Below, piece by piece: positions 24,419 through 33,321 of a DNA stretch of 53,315 bases (position 1 is the stretch's first letter; each line of letters starts with the position of its first letter). The stretch comes from an uncultured Ruminococcus sp. (GTDB taxonomy: Bacteria > Bacillota > Clostridia > Oscillospirales > Ruminococcaceae), in contig NZ_CAKSNX010000011.1 in the NCBI RefSeq assembly GCF_934476685.1, positions 1 to 53,315 of the forward strand, given 5' to 3'. The notes beneath the pieces were generated by a model. It did not search any database, was not told the origin of the DNA, and saw only the letters and a list, made by a program, of their open reading frames with translations. Made by a program: the position numbers and the translations under genes.

Positions 24419-25498
24419 ATGGATAATTATACTATGATAATGCCAAATTACAGTATAGGAGATGACGTCTATTCAAAAATAGGCGAGTTCTGCTCCGGCT
24501 ATGGAAAAAAGGCTGTAATGATCGGCGGAAAGACTGCTCTTTCAAAAGCTGAAAAAGCTATAAAGGAAAATTCAGAGGGCGTTGTGGAGTTCACCGGTAC
24601 GCTCTGGTACGGCGGAGAGTCGAGCTATGAAAATGTTCAGGCTCTTATGGAGAAAGATGAGGTAAAGGCTGCGGATATGATCTTTGCTGTCGGCGGCGGA
24701 AAGGCTCTTGATACCTGCAAGTGTCTTGCGGATAAGACGGGAAAGCCTGTGTTTACTTTCCCGACCATTGCGTCAAACTGTGCCTGCTGCACATCGGTTT
24801 CGATAATGTATAAGCCTGACGGAACTTTTATCGAGCCGTATTTCTTCCTCAGCCCTGCGGTACATTCTTTTATCAATACAAAGATACTCTGCGAAGCACC
24901 TGCGGAGTTCCTGTGGGCAGGAATGGGCGACACATATGCCAAATACTATGAGGCAACTATCTCTTCAAGAGGCGAAGAGGTGGAGCATTTCAAGGCTTTC
25001 GGAGTTGCAATGAGCAGTATGTGCGTTGATCCTATTATCAGATACGGCAAAAAGGCGCTGGAAGATAATAAGGCCGGCATATGCTCATTCGAGTTCAAGG
25101 AAACTGTCCTTGCTATATGCGTGACAACAGGTTTTGTTTCCATATTCGTTACAAGGGATCATACACCTGACTATAACAGCGGACTTGCACACGCTGTGTT
25201 CTATACCCTCACTTCTATCGGCATAGAGGAAAAGCATCTTCATGGCGAAGTCGTGGGATTCGGTGTTCTTATCTGCCTGCTTGTTGACGGTCAGACTGAG
25301 GAATACAAGCGCATAAGGGAATTCAATAAGTCAGTCGGTCTGCCTGTAAAGCTTGCTGATATAGAGGTCACAAGAGATCAGTTTGACGGTCTGCTTGAAA
25401 CTATCACGACTATGAGCGATATAAGACACTATCCATATAAGGTCACAGTTGAGATGCTTGAAAAAGCTATCAATGTAATAGAAAACGAAAATGTTTAA
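24419..25498 (+). CDS. Iron-containing alcohol dehydrogenase family, glycerol-dehydrogenase-like
   Basis: About 359 residues from the ATG at 24419. An NAD-binding motif GGGKALDT is present, followed by the metal-ligand region: Asp in GMGDTYAKYYEA, His in SGLAHAVFY and His in HLHGEVVGFG, as in GldA-type enzymes that oxidise polyols with NAD and a bound zinc. Similarity to glycerol-1-phosphate dehydrogenase-like members cannot be excluded. The open frame extends to 24326, but that region overlaps the promoter, so the later ATG is used; its ribosome site is weak. Only 14 nt separate it from the importer gene that follows, so the enzyme probably acts on, or near, the imported compound. Confidence 0.85.
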   Translation: MDNYTMIMPNYSIGDDVYSKIGEFCSGYGKKAVMIGGKTALSKAEKAIKENSEGVVEFTGTLWYGGESSYENVQALMEKDEVKAADMIFAVGGGKALDTCKCLADKTGKPVFTFPTIASNCACCTSVSIMYKPDGTFIEPYFFLSPAVHSFINTKILCEAPAEFLWAGMGDTYAKYYEATISSRGEEVEHFKAFGVAMSSMCVDPIIRYGKKALEDNKAGICSFEFKETVLAICVTTGFVSIFVTRDHTPDYNSGLAHAVFYTLTSIGIEEKHLHGEVVGFGVLICLLVDGQTEEYKRIREFNKSVGLPVKLADIEVTRDQFDGLLETITTMSDIRHYPYKVTVEMLEKAINVIENENV

Positions 25499-25512
25499 AG
25501 GAGAGTAAGAAT

Positions 25513-26529
25513 ATGAAAAAAATTATGAGATCTGTCGCTGCGGTCTGCACTGCTGCGGCTCTGACTTTGGGAATGGCTTCCTGCGGATCTTCCTCAGACA
25601 GCAGTTCTGGCAAGTCATCAAATGGTGAAAAGCGCACAGTTTATGTAATGACAATGATCGAAAACGGCGCATTCCTCGATATGAAGGACGGCTTTATTCA
25701 GGAACTTCGTGATAACGGCTATGACGAGGACAAGTGCGAGATAATCTATAAGTGCGCTCAGGGCGACGCTACCAATATGAACACTATCGTTCAGGACGCT
25801 ATCGCTAAAAAGCCTGACGCTATCGTAACTGTTGCTACCCCTGCATCACAGGCTGTTGTGGGAACAGGAACAGATATCCCTGACTTCTTTATCTCAGTAG
25901 GCGACCCTGTCGGCGCAGGTCTTATCTCTGATATCAACGGTGCGCCTGATATGAACGCAACAGGAACTTCAAACGCTGTCCCTGTAAGCGAGATATTCGG
26001 TCTTGCTGAACAGCTCACACCTGACGTAAAGACATATGGCATTCTTTATAACACAGGCGAGGTAAACGCTGTTTATACTGCTGAGAACGCTAAGAAGTAT
26101 CTTGACGAAAAGGGATTGAAGTATATCGAAAAGACTGTTACAGCAGCTGGCGAGGTACAGACAGCCGCAGAGGCTCTTGCTTCACAGTGCGACGCTATCT
26201 TCGTTCCAAACGATTCTATAATCCAAACTGCAATGCCTGTTGTTTCTCAGATCGCAAGAGATCATAAGATACCTGTTTACGGTTCAAGCGCAGTAATGGT
26301 AGAGAGCGGCGCATTCGCAACAAAGGCTATCTCAGATACAAAGATCGGCGCTATCACAGCTGATAAGTGCATAGAGTATCTTAACGGCAAGGCAATAAAG
26401 GATATCCCGACTGAAATAGTTGCAGCAGACGATATTGTAGTAAACACAGACGCAGCAGCGGCTATCGGTATACAGCTTCCTGACGATCTGGAGGGAATGA
26501 GAACAGTTACCGATACAGCTGACAAATAG
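25513..26529 (+). CDS. ABC transporter substrate-binding lipoprotein (TrpX/ABC_sub_bind family)
   Basis: A 338-residue lipoprotein: basic start, hydrophobic core and lipobox MASCG with Cys24, then a Ser-rich linker. The mature part is a two-lobed periplasmic-binding fold (VYVMTMIENGAFLDMKDGF, TVATPASQAVVGTGTDIPDFF, IFVPNDS), typical of the TrpX/YufN-like group that is encoded with one permease and one ATPase. In Firmicutes some members are tryptophan transporters by virtue of T-box leaders; no such leader exists here, so the substrate is open. AAAGGAG precedes the ATG. Second gene of a four-gene operon. Confidence 0.9.
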   Translation: MKKIMRSVAAVCTAAALTLGMASCGSSSDSSSGKSSNGEKRTVYVMTMIENGAFLDMKDGFIQELRDNGYDEDKCEIIYKCAQGDATNMNTIVQDAIAKKPDAIVTVATPASQAVVGTGTDIPDFFISVGDPVGAGLISDINGAPDMNATGTSNAVPVSEIFGLAEQLTPDVKTYGILYNTGEVNAVYTAENAKKYLDEKGLKYIEKTVTAAGEVQTAAEALASQCDAIFVPNDSIIQTAMPVVSQIARDHKIPVYGSSAVMVESGAFATKAISDTKIGAITADKCIEYLNGKAIKDIPTEIVAADDIVVNTDAAAAIGIQLPDDLEGMRTVTDTADK

Positions 26530-26558
26530 CGGACAGCAGGTTCGGCGGAGAACAGATA

Positions 26559-27506
26559 ATGAGTATAATTTTAGGAACTTTGCAGCAGGGCATACTTTTC
26601 GGTCTGCTTGCAATAGGAATTTATATCGCATTCAGGATACTTGATATACCAGACCTTACCGCAGAGGGTTCTTTCACCTTCGGCATTGCGGTTTCTGCTG
26701 TGGTGACCATAGCGGGACATCCTCTGCTGGCGATACTTGCGGGTACGGCGGCAGGCTTTGCGGCAGGCATACTGACGGGAATATTTCAGACAAAATGCGG
26801 TATCCACCCCGTTCTTGCAGGTATTCTTACAATGAGCGGACTTTATTCTATAAACACATGGGTGCTTGGTGAACAGCCCAGCATAAATCTTATAAGCAGT
26901 CCGCAAAATCCTGTGAATACGGTCTTTTCCATATTCGAGGAAATGCTCAGCGGCATTGATAAGGACATAGTAAGACTTGGCGTTATCTTTGTTATAACTG
27001 CCCTTGTTAGCCTTATCCTTATCCTGTTTTTCAAGACAAGAACAGGTCTTAGCATAAGAGCGGCAGGCGACAATGACACAATGGTAAGAGCGTCATCTAT
27101 AAATGTTGACAGAGTAAAGATACTTGCCCTTGCGGTGGGCAACAGCTGCATAGGAATGTGCGGTGCTATCTACGCTCAGTATCAGCGCTTTGCAGATATA
27201 AACTCAGGTGCAGGAATGTTGGTAGTAGGTCTTGCGTCTGTTATCATCGGTGAGGTTTTTGTGGGCAAAAAGGGCGTTACCCTAGGCATAATCTTTGCTG
27301 TGGTAGGCTCTGTTGTGTACAGAGGCATAATCGCTGCGGCAACATATTATGATATTTTCCCTGCGTATATGCTGAAGCTTGTGGCTGCTGTTATAGTTGC
27401 GGCTGCCCTCACTATCCCTGCGGTAAAGAACCGCATAAAGCTTGCTAAGTCAAAGAAAGCGATCAAAAATGCAGGCTCAGTAAAGGCGGGTGAACAGAAT
27501 GCTTGA
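26559..27506 (+). CDS. ABC transporter permease (TrpY/branched-chain type)
   Basis: A 315-residue permease with about eight to nine hydrophobic segments and the branched-chain/ribose permease style (EGSFTFGIAVSA near the N-terminus, RAAGDNDTMVRASSINVDRVKILALAVGN as the cytoplasmic coupling loop). It forms the membrane channel for the binding protein encoded 29 nt upstream and the ATPase whose gene overlaps its 3' end by 8 nt. Confidence 0.92.
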   Translation: MSIILGTLQQGILFGLLAIGIYIAFRILDIPDLTAEGSFTFGIAVSAVVTIAGHPLLAILAGTAAGFAAGILTGIFQTKCGIHPVLAGILTMSGLYSINTWVLGEQPSINLISSPQNPVNTVFSIFEEMLSGIDKDIVRLGVIFVITALVSLILILFFKTRTGLSIRAAGDNDTMVRASSINVDRVKILALAVGNSCIGMCGAIYAQYQRFADINSGAGMLVVGLASVIIGEVFVGKKGVTLGIIFAVVGSVVYRGIIAAATYYDIFPAYMLKLVAAVIVAAALTIPAVKNRIKLAKSKKAIKNAGSVKAGEQNA

Positions 27507-28317
27507 TATAGAAAACGTGTATCTGACATTTTTTAAGGGAACGCCTAATGAGCATACTGCGCTGGACGGTCTTGATCTTCACCTTGACGAGGGAGAGTTT
27601 GTGACTGTTGTCGGTTCAAACGGCGCAGGAAAATCCACTATGTTCAATGCCATATGCGGTACATTTATGCCCGACAGCGGAAGAATACTTCTCGGCGGCG
27701 AGGATATAACCTATGTAAGGGATTTCAAAAGAGCAAAGTCTATCGGACGTGTTTTTCAAGACCCTATGAAAGGTACTGCACCGGATCTGACTATTGAGGA
27801 AAATCTTGCCCTTGCATATTCAAGAAGCAGAAAAAAGGCGCTTGCCTTTGCGCTGAACAAAAAGGATCTTGATGTGTTCCGTACTGCTCTTGCGCAGATG
27901 AATATGGGATTAGAGGACAGAATGAAAACAAAGGTCGGACTGCTTTCGGGCGGTCAGCGTCAGGTCGTAACGCTGCTGATGTGTACTTTAGTTACACCAA
28001 AGCTTCTGCTCCTTGACGAGCATACCGCTGCCCTTGACCCTCAGACCAGCGACAAGATAATGAAGATAACACAGGATATCGTAAGGGAGAGAAATCTTAC
28101 AACGCTTATGATAACCCATAATCTTAATTCCGCTCTCAGAACAGGTTCAAGGACGATAATGATGGATTCGGGAAAAATTATCCTTGATGTCAGCGGAGAA
28201 CAGAGGGATAAAATGTCGCTTCAGGATCTGCTGGATATGTATTCTGCTAAAAGCTCCAAGGTATTCGATAATGATAGAATGCTGCTCACAAAGGACAGAG
28301 CTGATAAGCAGGATTAA
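27499..28317 (+). CDS. ABC transporter ATP-binding protein (TrpZ type)
   Basis: A 272-residue ATPase with Walker A GSNGAGKST, signature LSGGQRQ, Walker B LLLLDEHTAALDP with the catalytic Glu, and switch His in MITHN. The open frame begins at a GTG at 27490, but the ATG at 27499 is preferred because AAAGGCGG sits 8-9 nt upstream. It overlaps the permease gene by 8 nt, so the two are translationally coupled. Last gene of the operon. Confidence 0.93.
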   Translation: MLDIENVYLTFFKGTPNEHTALDGLDLHLDEGEFVTVVGSNGAGKSTMFNAICGTFMPDSGRILLGGEDITYVRDFKRAKSIGRVFQDPMKGTAPDLTIEENLALAYSRSRKKALAFALNKKDLDVFRTALAQMNMGLEDRMKTKVGLLSGGQRQVVTLLMCTLVTPKLLLLDEHTAALDPQTSDKIMKITQDIVRERNLTTLMITHNLNSALRTGSRTIMMDSGKIILDVSGEQRDKMSLQDLLDMYSAKSSKVFDNDRMLLTKDRADKQD

Positions 28318-28342
28318 AAGCTTAAAATCAAATACAATGAAC

Positions 28343-28408
28343 ATTCCCTGCTCTTTAACACTTTGCATGACTTTGCATAGAATAGAAGAGCGGGGATCAT
28401 TTTTTTTG
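28343..28408 (+). terminator. Terminator after the TrpXYZ-like operon
   Basis: ATTCCCTGCTCTT (28343-28355) pairs imperfectly with AAGAGCGGGGAT (28386-28397), then eight Ts. The remaining sequence to 28510 shows no gene I can support. Confidence 0.7.
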
Positions 28409-28510
28409 CTTGTCGCTGCTGTCCGCAGAGTGGCAGAGCGTGAAAAGCGTTTCTGTCCGCAGGGGAGCTTTGCGGATATGACATAGCAGATCTTTCGCTT
28501 TATATAAATC

Positions 28511-28545
28511 AAGCTGCTGATACATTTCTGTATCAGCAGCTTTTT
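28511..28545. terminator. Bidirectional terminator upstream of the Spo0A-like gene end
   Basis: AAGCTGCTGATACA (28511-28524) pairs with TGTATCAGCAGCTT, flanked by T runs; it serves the minus-strand Spo0A-like gene. Confidence 0.85.
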
Positions 28546-28555
28546 GGTGTGGATA

Positions 28556-29365
28556 TCATGCAATGGTGTTAAGTTCGCAGCAAAGCTTGTCGGCTATGAT
28601 AAAGATAAATTCGCTGTTGGTCGGAGTCCAGTCCTTTTTAAGTGCATATGTGCCGAATATCTCTACCTTGTCGGAGGGTTCAGCCTTTTTCCAGCTGCGG
28701 TGGATAGCGGTGCGTATGCTGCGTTCTACGGCAGATGGGGTAACGCCCAGCTTTGCGGCGATATCGGGATATATTTCTTTCGATATCCCTCTTGAAGTGC
28801 CGCACTCAACAGATATTTTTATTGCCTCTCTTATGTAATTGTAACCGTTGTATCTTGGTGTGACGCACAGCGTTGTGAGTATCTCTGTTATTTTGTTGTG
28901 CAGTTTACATTCATATTTCTTGTCAGTCAAATGATGATTTTCGGTGAAATCAATGTATTCAGACTTTTTCTTATCCGCCTTTTCAATAAGCATTCTGTAA
29001 ACGGAATCCCAGTCATCTGGGTCGTTGATCTCATCATCGAAGTATTCGCAGGCGCTGTTCGATATCTTGTAATCCTTGTCATCTTCGTTGTGCAGGAGCA
29101 AAAGACATGGCGGATCGTCTATGCTTTTAAGATTTTCACACAGCGCTTTAGGATATTTTGTCCTGTGAGAGATGATAACTGCATCATAATTTCTTTTCAG
29201 CGACTGAAACTGAATGGAAAGCGGATTTGCGTCAACGCAGCATACATACATTCCCTTTGCTTTCAGATAGTCAGCCAGACAGCAGGCACGAGCGGATATT
29301 CCGCCGATCAGCACCTTTACTTTGTGTTCGGGTTTAATTGAATTCATTGTTTTCATTGTATTCAT
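28556..29365 (-). CDS. Spo0A-family regulator with degenerate receiver domain
   Basis: About 269 residues. The C-terminal part (roughly 150-265) is a Spo0A DNA-binding domain: NYIREAIKISVE, SKEIYPDIAAKLGVTPSAVERSIRTAIHRSWKK and PTNSEFIFIIADKL match the Spo0A recognition helix and its surroundings closely. The N-terminal part has receiver-like alternation (KVLIGGISARA, YDAVIISHRT, CLLLLHNEDD) but the acidic pocket and the phospho-acceptor Asp are not present: the strand that should end in Asp reads AVIISH. Genuine Spo0A would be activated by phosphorylation; this one probably is not. A start at 29365 is chosen because GGAAGAGAG precedes it; the frame extends to 29380. Monocistronic. Confidence 0.88.
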   Translation of the reverse strand: MNTMKTMNSIKPEHKVKVLIGGISARACCLADYLKAKGMYVCCVDANPLSIQFQSLKRNYDAVIISHRTKYPKALCENLKSIDDPPCLLLLHNEDDKDYKISNSACEYFDDEINDPDDWDSVYRMLIEKADKKKSEYIDFTENHHLTDKKYECKLHNKITEILTTLCVTPRYNGYNYIREAIKISVECGTSRGISKEIYPDIAAKLGVTPSAVERSIRTAIHRSWKKAEPSDKVEIFGTYALKKDWTPTNSEFIFIIADKLCCELNTIA

Positions 29366-29410
29366 CGCTCTCTCTTCCATAATATTGTCAAATTCGCTTT
29401 AATGTATTAA

Positions 29411-29439
29411 ATTATACATAATTATGACATTTCTTACAA
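29411..29439 (-). promoter_or_regulatory. Promoter of the Spo0A-like gene
   Basis: Minus-strand TTGTAA (29439-29434) and TATAAT (29416-29411), 17-nt spacer. The remaining gap to 29575 is AT-rich and shows nothing else. Confidence 0.72.
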
Positions 29440-29575
29440 TGCAAAATTTAATAAAATGGTCTGCATCAACCAACATTAATATCTAAAAACTATATTATTA
29501 ACTTGCAGTTAATAATTGTCGAAAAGCCTGCTGCAAATAAAAGAGAAAATATATAAAAAAAGAGAAACAGAGGTA

Positions 29576-29615
29576 AAACAAAAAAGCAGAGCGGAGAAAT
29601 GCTTTTCCGCTCTGC
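29576..29615 (-). terminator. Terminator of the aldo/keto reductase gene
   Basis: AGCAGAGCGGA (29584-29594) pairs with TCCGCTCTGCT (29605-29615); on the minus strand the stem is followed by a T run. Confidence 0.85.
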
Positions 29616-29634
29616 TGATAGTTTATATTTGGTA

Positions 29635-30600
29635 TCAGATCTTGTTTTCCATAAATGCAAGGGTCTTTTCATCATAGATAAGATCCTGTGCGCACATATC
29701 CTCTTCAAGCTGCCACATTTTTGTTACCGCAAAAACTGAGGAAACAAAGAACGGCTGGCTGTTAAGATATCCGAGAGGAACTACCGCAGGCGTCATGCCT
29801 GTTTTCTTTGTTATCTGCTTTACCTTTGCAAGCTTTGCAAGGTTTGCTGTGGTAGCATACTGTCCCTCAGGAAGATTGTTTGCAGCGTCGCCCTTTGCAA
29901 GCTTTGCAAAAAATCCCTTAGCCTGCGGCGAAAATGCCATAACAGGGAAGTTGTTTCGTCTGTACCACGAATACTCTTTTGTATCCATACATACAAGAGT
30001 ATCGTCGCCGAGAGTTTCTGCACTTGCGTGTGCAAGGCTGTAATTTATCTGGCTGACTCTGATAGGTTCCATTGAATTTTCAGCCGCAAATTTGTTTGCA
30101 GCCTCTATCCTTGCAGTAGTCCAGTTTGAAACACCGATAAAATGTATCTTTCCGCTCTGATAAAAATCATTCAGCACAGGCATTATCTCTTCCACAGGAA
30201 CGGTGACGTCATCTCTGTGAAGAAAATAAATGTCTATATAGTCGGTCTGAAGACACTCCAGACTTTCGTTAAGGTCCTTTGTAAGCTCATCTCTGCTCAG
30301 GCGAGCCTGCTTGCTGCCCATTTCGGGATGACCGCCCTTTGTTGCGATAACTACCTTGTCACGGCAGTTTCTTGACTTTATCCATCTGCCGATAACGCCC
30401 TCGCTCGCATTATGACCGTCCTCAAGCCAGTCACAGTAAACTCTTGCGGTGTCTATACACCAGCCGCCAAGCTCAACATATCTGTCGAGAAATTTAAAAT
30501 ATTCCTCGTCATTGTCATGTCTTTGAAAATCAGCTGCGCCGAATGTAAGCGCAGGCAGTTTGATCTCGTATCTGTCATTTTTCAGTACACAGCTCAGCAT
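29635..30600 (-). CDS. Aldo/keto reductase
   Basis: A 321-residue NADPH-type oxidoreductase with the (beta/alpha)8 fold of the AKR family. Visible landmarks are GAADFQRHDN near the N-terminus, the Asp-Tyr pair region (CIDTARVYCDW), the Lys of the tetrad in KVVIATKGGHPE, and the QTDYIDIYFLHRDD segment with the conserved His. The substrate is not predictable. The ATG at 30600 is used (GGGGG 7 nt upstream) in place of the longer frame to 30624. No clear -35 was found, although TATAAT lies upstream. Single gene. Confidence 0.9.
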   Translation of the reverse strand: MLSCVLKNDRYEIKLPALTFGAADFQRHDNDEEYFKFLDRYVELGGWCIDTARVYCDWLEDGHNASEGVIGRWIKSRNCRDKVVIATKGGHPEMGSKQARLSRDELTKDLNESLECLQTDYIDIYFLHRDDVTVPVEEIMPVLNDFYQSGKIHFIGVSNWTTARIEAANKFAAENSMEPIRVSQINYSLAHASAETLGDDTLVCMDTKEYSWYRRNNFPVMAFSPQAKGFFAKLAKGDAANNLPEGQYATTANLAKLAKVKQITKKTGMTPAVVPLGYLNSQPFFVSSVFAVTKMWQLEEDMCAQDLIYDEKTLAFMENKI

Positions 30601-30731
30601 ACTTTTTCCCCCTAATATACTCATACTTCGTTTTTATTCACTAACTATATTCATTATACAGTAGTTTTCAGAAAAGTATATCAAATAAAAAATGAAATTT
30701 TGTTAAATTTTATTTTTTTGGATAAAAACCC

Positions 30732-30760
30732 TTGACAAGGTGAACAACTTGATATATAAT
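30732..30760 (+). promoter_or_regulatory. Promoter of the ylxM-ffh-rpsP-khpA cluster
   Basis: TTGACA (30732-30737) and TATAAT (30755-30760), 17-nt spacer: fully consensus. Confidence 0.88.
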
Positions 30761-30843
30761 AGAATCTGTTGTAAAGGTCTATGACTTTACAGCAATGCGA
30801 AAAATGATGATATTTGTAATAACGGATCTGAAGGTGGAGGGCA

Positions 30844-31239
30844 ATGAGCAAAAATCTTGAAATGAATAACCTGCTGGATCTCTATGGCTGCCTTCTTACT
30901 GAAAAGCAGTCTGATATTATGAATATGTATTATAACGACGATCTGTCGCTTGGCGAGATAGCGGAGCAGTACGGCATATCAAGACAGGGTGTCCATGATA
31001 CCGTAAAGCGCTGTGAAGAGGCTATCGAGGATTATGAAGAAAAGCTCGGACTGTATGCAAGTCAGAAAGCATATGTCAGCGAGCTGGAAGAGTTCAAGGC
31101 TCAGGCGCTGGATATTTTCAATGAGTGCAAGAGGATAAGTCTTTCAAGACCTATTGCGGAAAAGACTATCGTGCTGCTTGAAAATCTCGACAGCAAGCTT
31201 GAGGATTACGATACATCAGTCTATATGAACGAAGATTGA
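30844..31239 (+). CDS. ylxM: YlxM/p13-like DNA-binding protein of the SRP operon
   Basis: A 131-residue protein with a sigma-region-4-like HTH (LTEKQSDIMNMYYNDDLSLGEIAEQYGISRQGVHDTVKR, about 18-55) and a helical tail. In streptococci the homologue modulates the signal recognition particle GTPase. GGTGGAGG precedes the ATG. It lies 15 nt upstream of ffh, its usual partner. Confidence 0.95.
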   Translation: MSKNLEMNNLLDLYGCLLTEKQSDIMNMYYNDDLSLGEIAEQYGISRQGVHDTVKRCEEAIEDYEEKLGLYASQKAYVSELEEFKAQALDIFNECKRISLSRPIAEKTIVLLENLDSKLEDYDTSVYMNED

Positions 31240-31254
31240 ATCGGGAGGTAAAGT

Positions 31255-32634
31255 ATGGCGTTTGAAGGATTATCAGATAAGCTTGGCGTTGTATTCAAGC
31301 GTCTTAAATCAAGGGGTAAGCTTACCGAGGCCGACGTTAAGGAGGCTATGCGTGAAGTAAAAATGGCGCTCCTTGAAGCAGATGTAAGCTATAAGGTAGT
31401 AAAAGATTTTATAAAGAACGTGACCGAGCGAAGTGTTGGAGAGGACGTGCTTAAAAGCCTTACTCCCGGTCAGCAGGTCATAAAGATAGTAAATGAAGAG
31501 CTTATAAAGCTCATGGGCGAGGCTAACTCAAAGATCAATTTCCCGAATAAGCCGCCTTGCATCATTATGATGTGCGGTCTGCAGGGTTCAGGTAAGACCA
31601 CCCATGCGGCAAAGCTTGCTAAGATGTTCAAGCGTGAGGGCAAAAGACCTCTGCTTATCGCAGCTGACGTTTACAGACCTGCGGCTATCGAACAGCTGAA
31701 GGTCGTTGCTGAACGTGCCGAAGTCGCTGTCTTTGAAATGGGACAGATAGATCCGAGAAAGATCGTAAAAGAGGGTATAAAACACGCAAAGGATCATGGT
31801 AATGACCTTGTTATCATAGATACGGCTGGTCGTCTGCATATCGACGAAGAGCTTATGGATGAGCTTAAAGATATAAAGAAGATCGCTGAGCCGAACGAGA
31901 TAATGCTGGTCGTAGACGCTATGATCGGTCAGGACGCAGTAAAGGTCGCTTCAAGCTTTGATGAGGCGCTGGGAATAGATTCTGTAATACTGACAAAGCT
32001 TGACTCAGATACACGAGGCGGTGCGGCGCTGTCCGTGCTTGCTGTTACCGGTAAGCCGATCAAGTTTGTCGGCATGGGCGAAAAGCTTGACGAGTTCGAG
32101 CCTTTCCACCCTGAGAGAATGGCGTCGAGAATACTGGGCATGGGCGATATGCTCACTCTTATTGAAAAGGCAACGACTACTGTGGATCAGAAGGACGCTG
32201 AGCGTCTTGCCAAGAAGGTTCAGGAAAAGGGATTTGACCTTAATGACCTGCTGGAGCAGATGAAGCAGATCCACAAGATGGGTTCTATGAGATCCATAAT
32301 CAAGATGCTGCCTGGAGCAAACAAGATAAATGACGAGCAGGTCGAGCAGGGCGAAAAGGCTCTGAAAAAGACCGAGGCTATGATAAATTCGATGACAAAG
32401 GCGGAAAGAGAAAAGCCGTCGATAATCGACCCTAAGAGAAAGCGCAGGATCGCCGCAGGAAGCGGTACGCAGGTATCAGACGTTAATCAGCTGTTGAAGC
32501 AGTTTGAGCAGATGCAGAAGATGATGAAGCAGTTCGGTATCGGCGGAAGTCTGCACGGCAAGGGTTCAAGAAAGAACAGAGCCGCACTTCTCAAAGGACT
32601 GGGCGGCGGAATGGGTTCGTTCCCTAACAACTGA
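31255..32634 (+). CDS. ffh: Signal recognition particle protein Ffh
   Basis: A 459-residue SRP54 GTPase that binds signal peptides and SRP RNA and hands ribosomes to FtsY. N domain 1-85; G domain with P-loop GLQGSGKTTHAAKLAK, DTAGRLH and TKLDSDTRGGAA; methionine-rich M domain from about 300, where GSMRSIIKMLPG and the MQKMMKQFG segment line the signal-sequence groove. Glycine-rich C-terminus. GGGAGG precedes the ATG. Confidence 0.98.
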   Translation: MAFEGLSDKLGVVFKRLKSRGKLTEADVKEAMREVKMALLEADVSYKVVKDFIKNVTERSVGEDVLKSLTPGQQVIKIVNEELIKLMGEANSKINFPNKPPCIIMMCGLQGSGKTTHAAKLAKMFKREGKRPLLIAADVYRPAAIEQLKVVAERAEVAVFEMGQIDPRKIVKEGIKHAKDHGNDLVIIDTAGRLHIDEELMDELKDIKKIAEPNEIMLVVDAMIGQDAVKVASSFDEALGIDSVILTKLDSDTRGGAALSVLAVTGKPIKFVGMGEKLDEFEPFHPERMASRILGMGDMLTLIEKATTTVDQKDAERLAKKVQEKGFDLNDLLEQMKQIHKMGSMRSIIKMLPGANKINDEQVEQGEKALKKTEAMINSMTKAEREKPSIIDPKRKRRIAAGSGTQVSDVNQLLKQFEQMQKMMKQFGIGGSLHGKGSRKNRAALLKGLGGGMGSFPNN

Positions 32635-32700
32635 TTTTAATGATTTATACCGTAAAACGGTTTAAATACAAATAGTAAAGTATTCGGAGGTGAATTTAAA

Positions 32701-32943
32701 ATGGCAGTAAAGATCAGACTCAGAAGAATGGGTGCTAAGAAGGCTCCTTTCTACAGAATTGTTGTTGCTGATTCAAGATATCCAAGAGATGGACGTTTCA
32801 TCGAGGAGCTGGGCTACTATGACCCAACTAAGGAACCTTCCGTACTCAAGGTTGACGATGAAAAGGCAAAGTCATGGATCGCAAAGGGCGCACAGCCAAC
32901 AGATACTGTAAAGAATCTTCTCAAGAAGAACGGTACTCTTTAA
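32701..32943 (+). CDS. rpsP: 30S ribosomal protein S16
   Basis: An 80-residue protein with the S16 signature (AVKIRLRRMGAKKAPFYRIV, DSRYPRDGRFIEELGYYDP). It is a structural component of the small subunit. CGGAGGTGA precedes the ATG. It lies between ffh and khpA as in most Firmicutes. Confidence 0.98.
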   Translation: MAVKIRLRRMGAKKAPFYRIVVADSRYPRDGRFIEELGYYDPTKEPSVLKVDDEKAKSWIAKGAQPTDTVKNLLKKNGTL

Positions 32944-32960
32944 TTCCTGACATTTCCGAT

Positions 32961-33000
32961 CGGTAAGGCTCTTATCCCACCCCTCGCCTTACCGGTTTAT
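32961..33000 (+). terminator. Hairpin between rpsP and khpA
   Basis: CGGTAAGGC (32961-32969) pairs with GCCTTACCG (32986-32994). The T run after it is weak (GTTTATT), so it may act as an attenuator or processing site that lowers khpA expression relative to rpsP. Confidence 0.6.
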
Positions 33001-33056
33001 TCGGGTGGATATCCGCCCCGTTTTTGTGGGAGAATGTATGCAATGGAGGAAATCAA

Positions 33057-33290
33057 ATGAAAGAATTGCTTGAAACTATCGTATCAGAGCTTGTTGAGGA
33101 CAAGAGTGCCATTGAGGTAACTGTTGACGAGCCTAACGAGGAGGGCGTTGTAGTATATCATCTTCACGTTGCTCCAGATGACATGGGCAGAGTTATCGGC
33201 AAGCAGGGCAGGATCGCTAAAGCTATCAGAGTTGTTATGAGAGCAGGAGCATCCCGCATCGATCAGAAGATAATGGTCGAGATCGACTGA
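33057..33290 (+). CDS. khpA: KH-domain RNA-binding protein KhpA (YlqC)
   Basis: A 77-residue protein consisting of a single KH domain with the GRVIGKQGR loop that grips RNA. KhpA pairs with KhpB/EloR in other Firmicutes and affects cell elongation and small-RNA control. The ATG at 33057 has GGAGG 7 nt upstream; the longer frame from 33024 is rejected. It is the last gene of the cluster: ylqD, rimM, trmD and rplS, which often follow, are absent. Confidence 0.95.
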   Translation: MKELLETIVSELVEDKSAIEVTVDEPNEEGVVVYHLHVAPDDMGRVIGKQGRIAKAIRVVMRAGASRIDQKIMVEID

Positions 33291-33321
33291 TAACGAAAAT
33301 AGTTTTTTGGATATATGAGAG

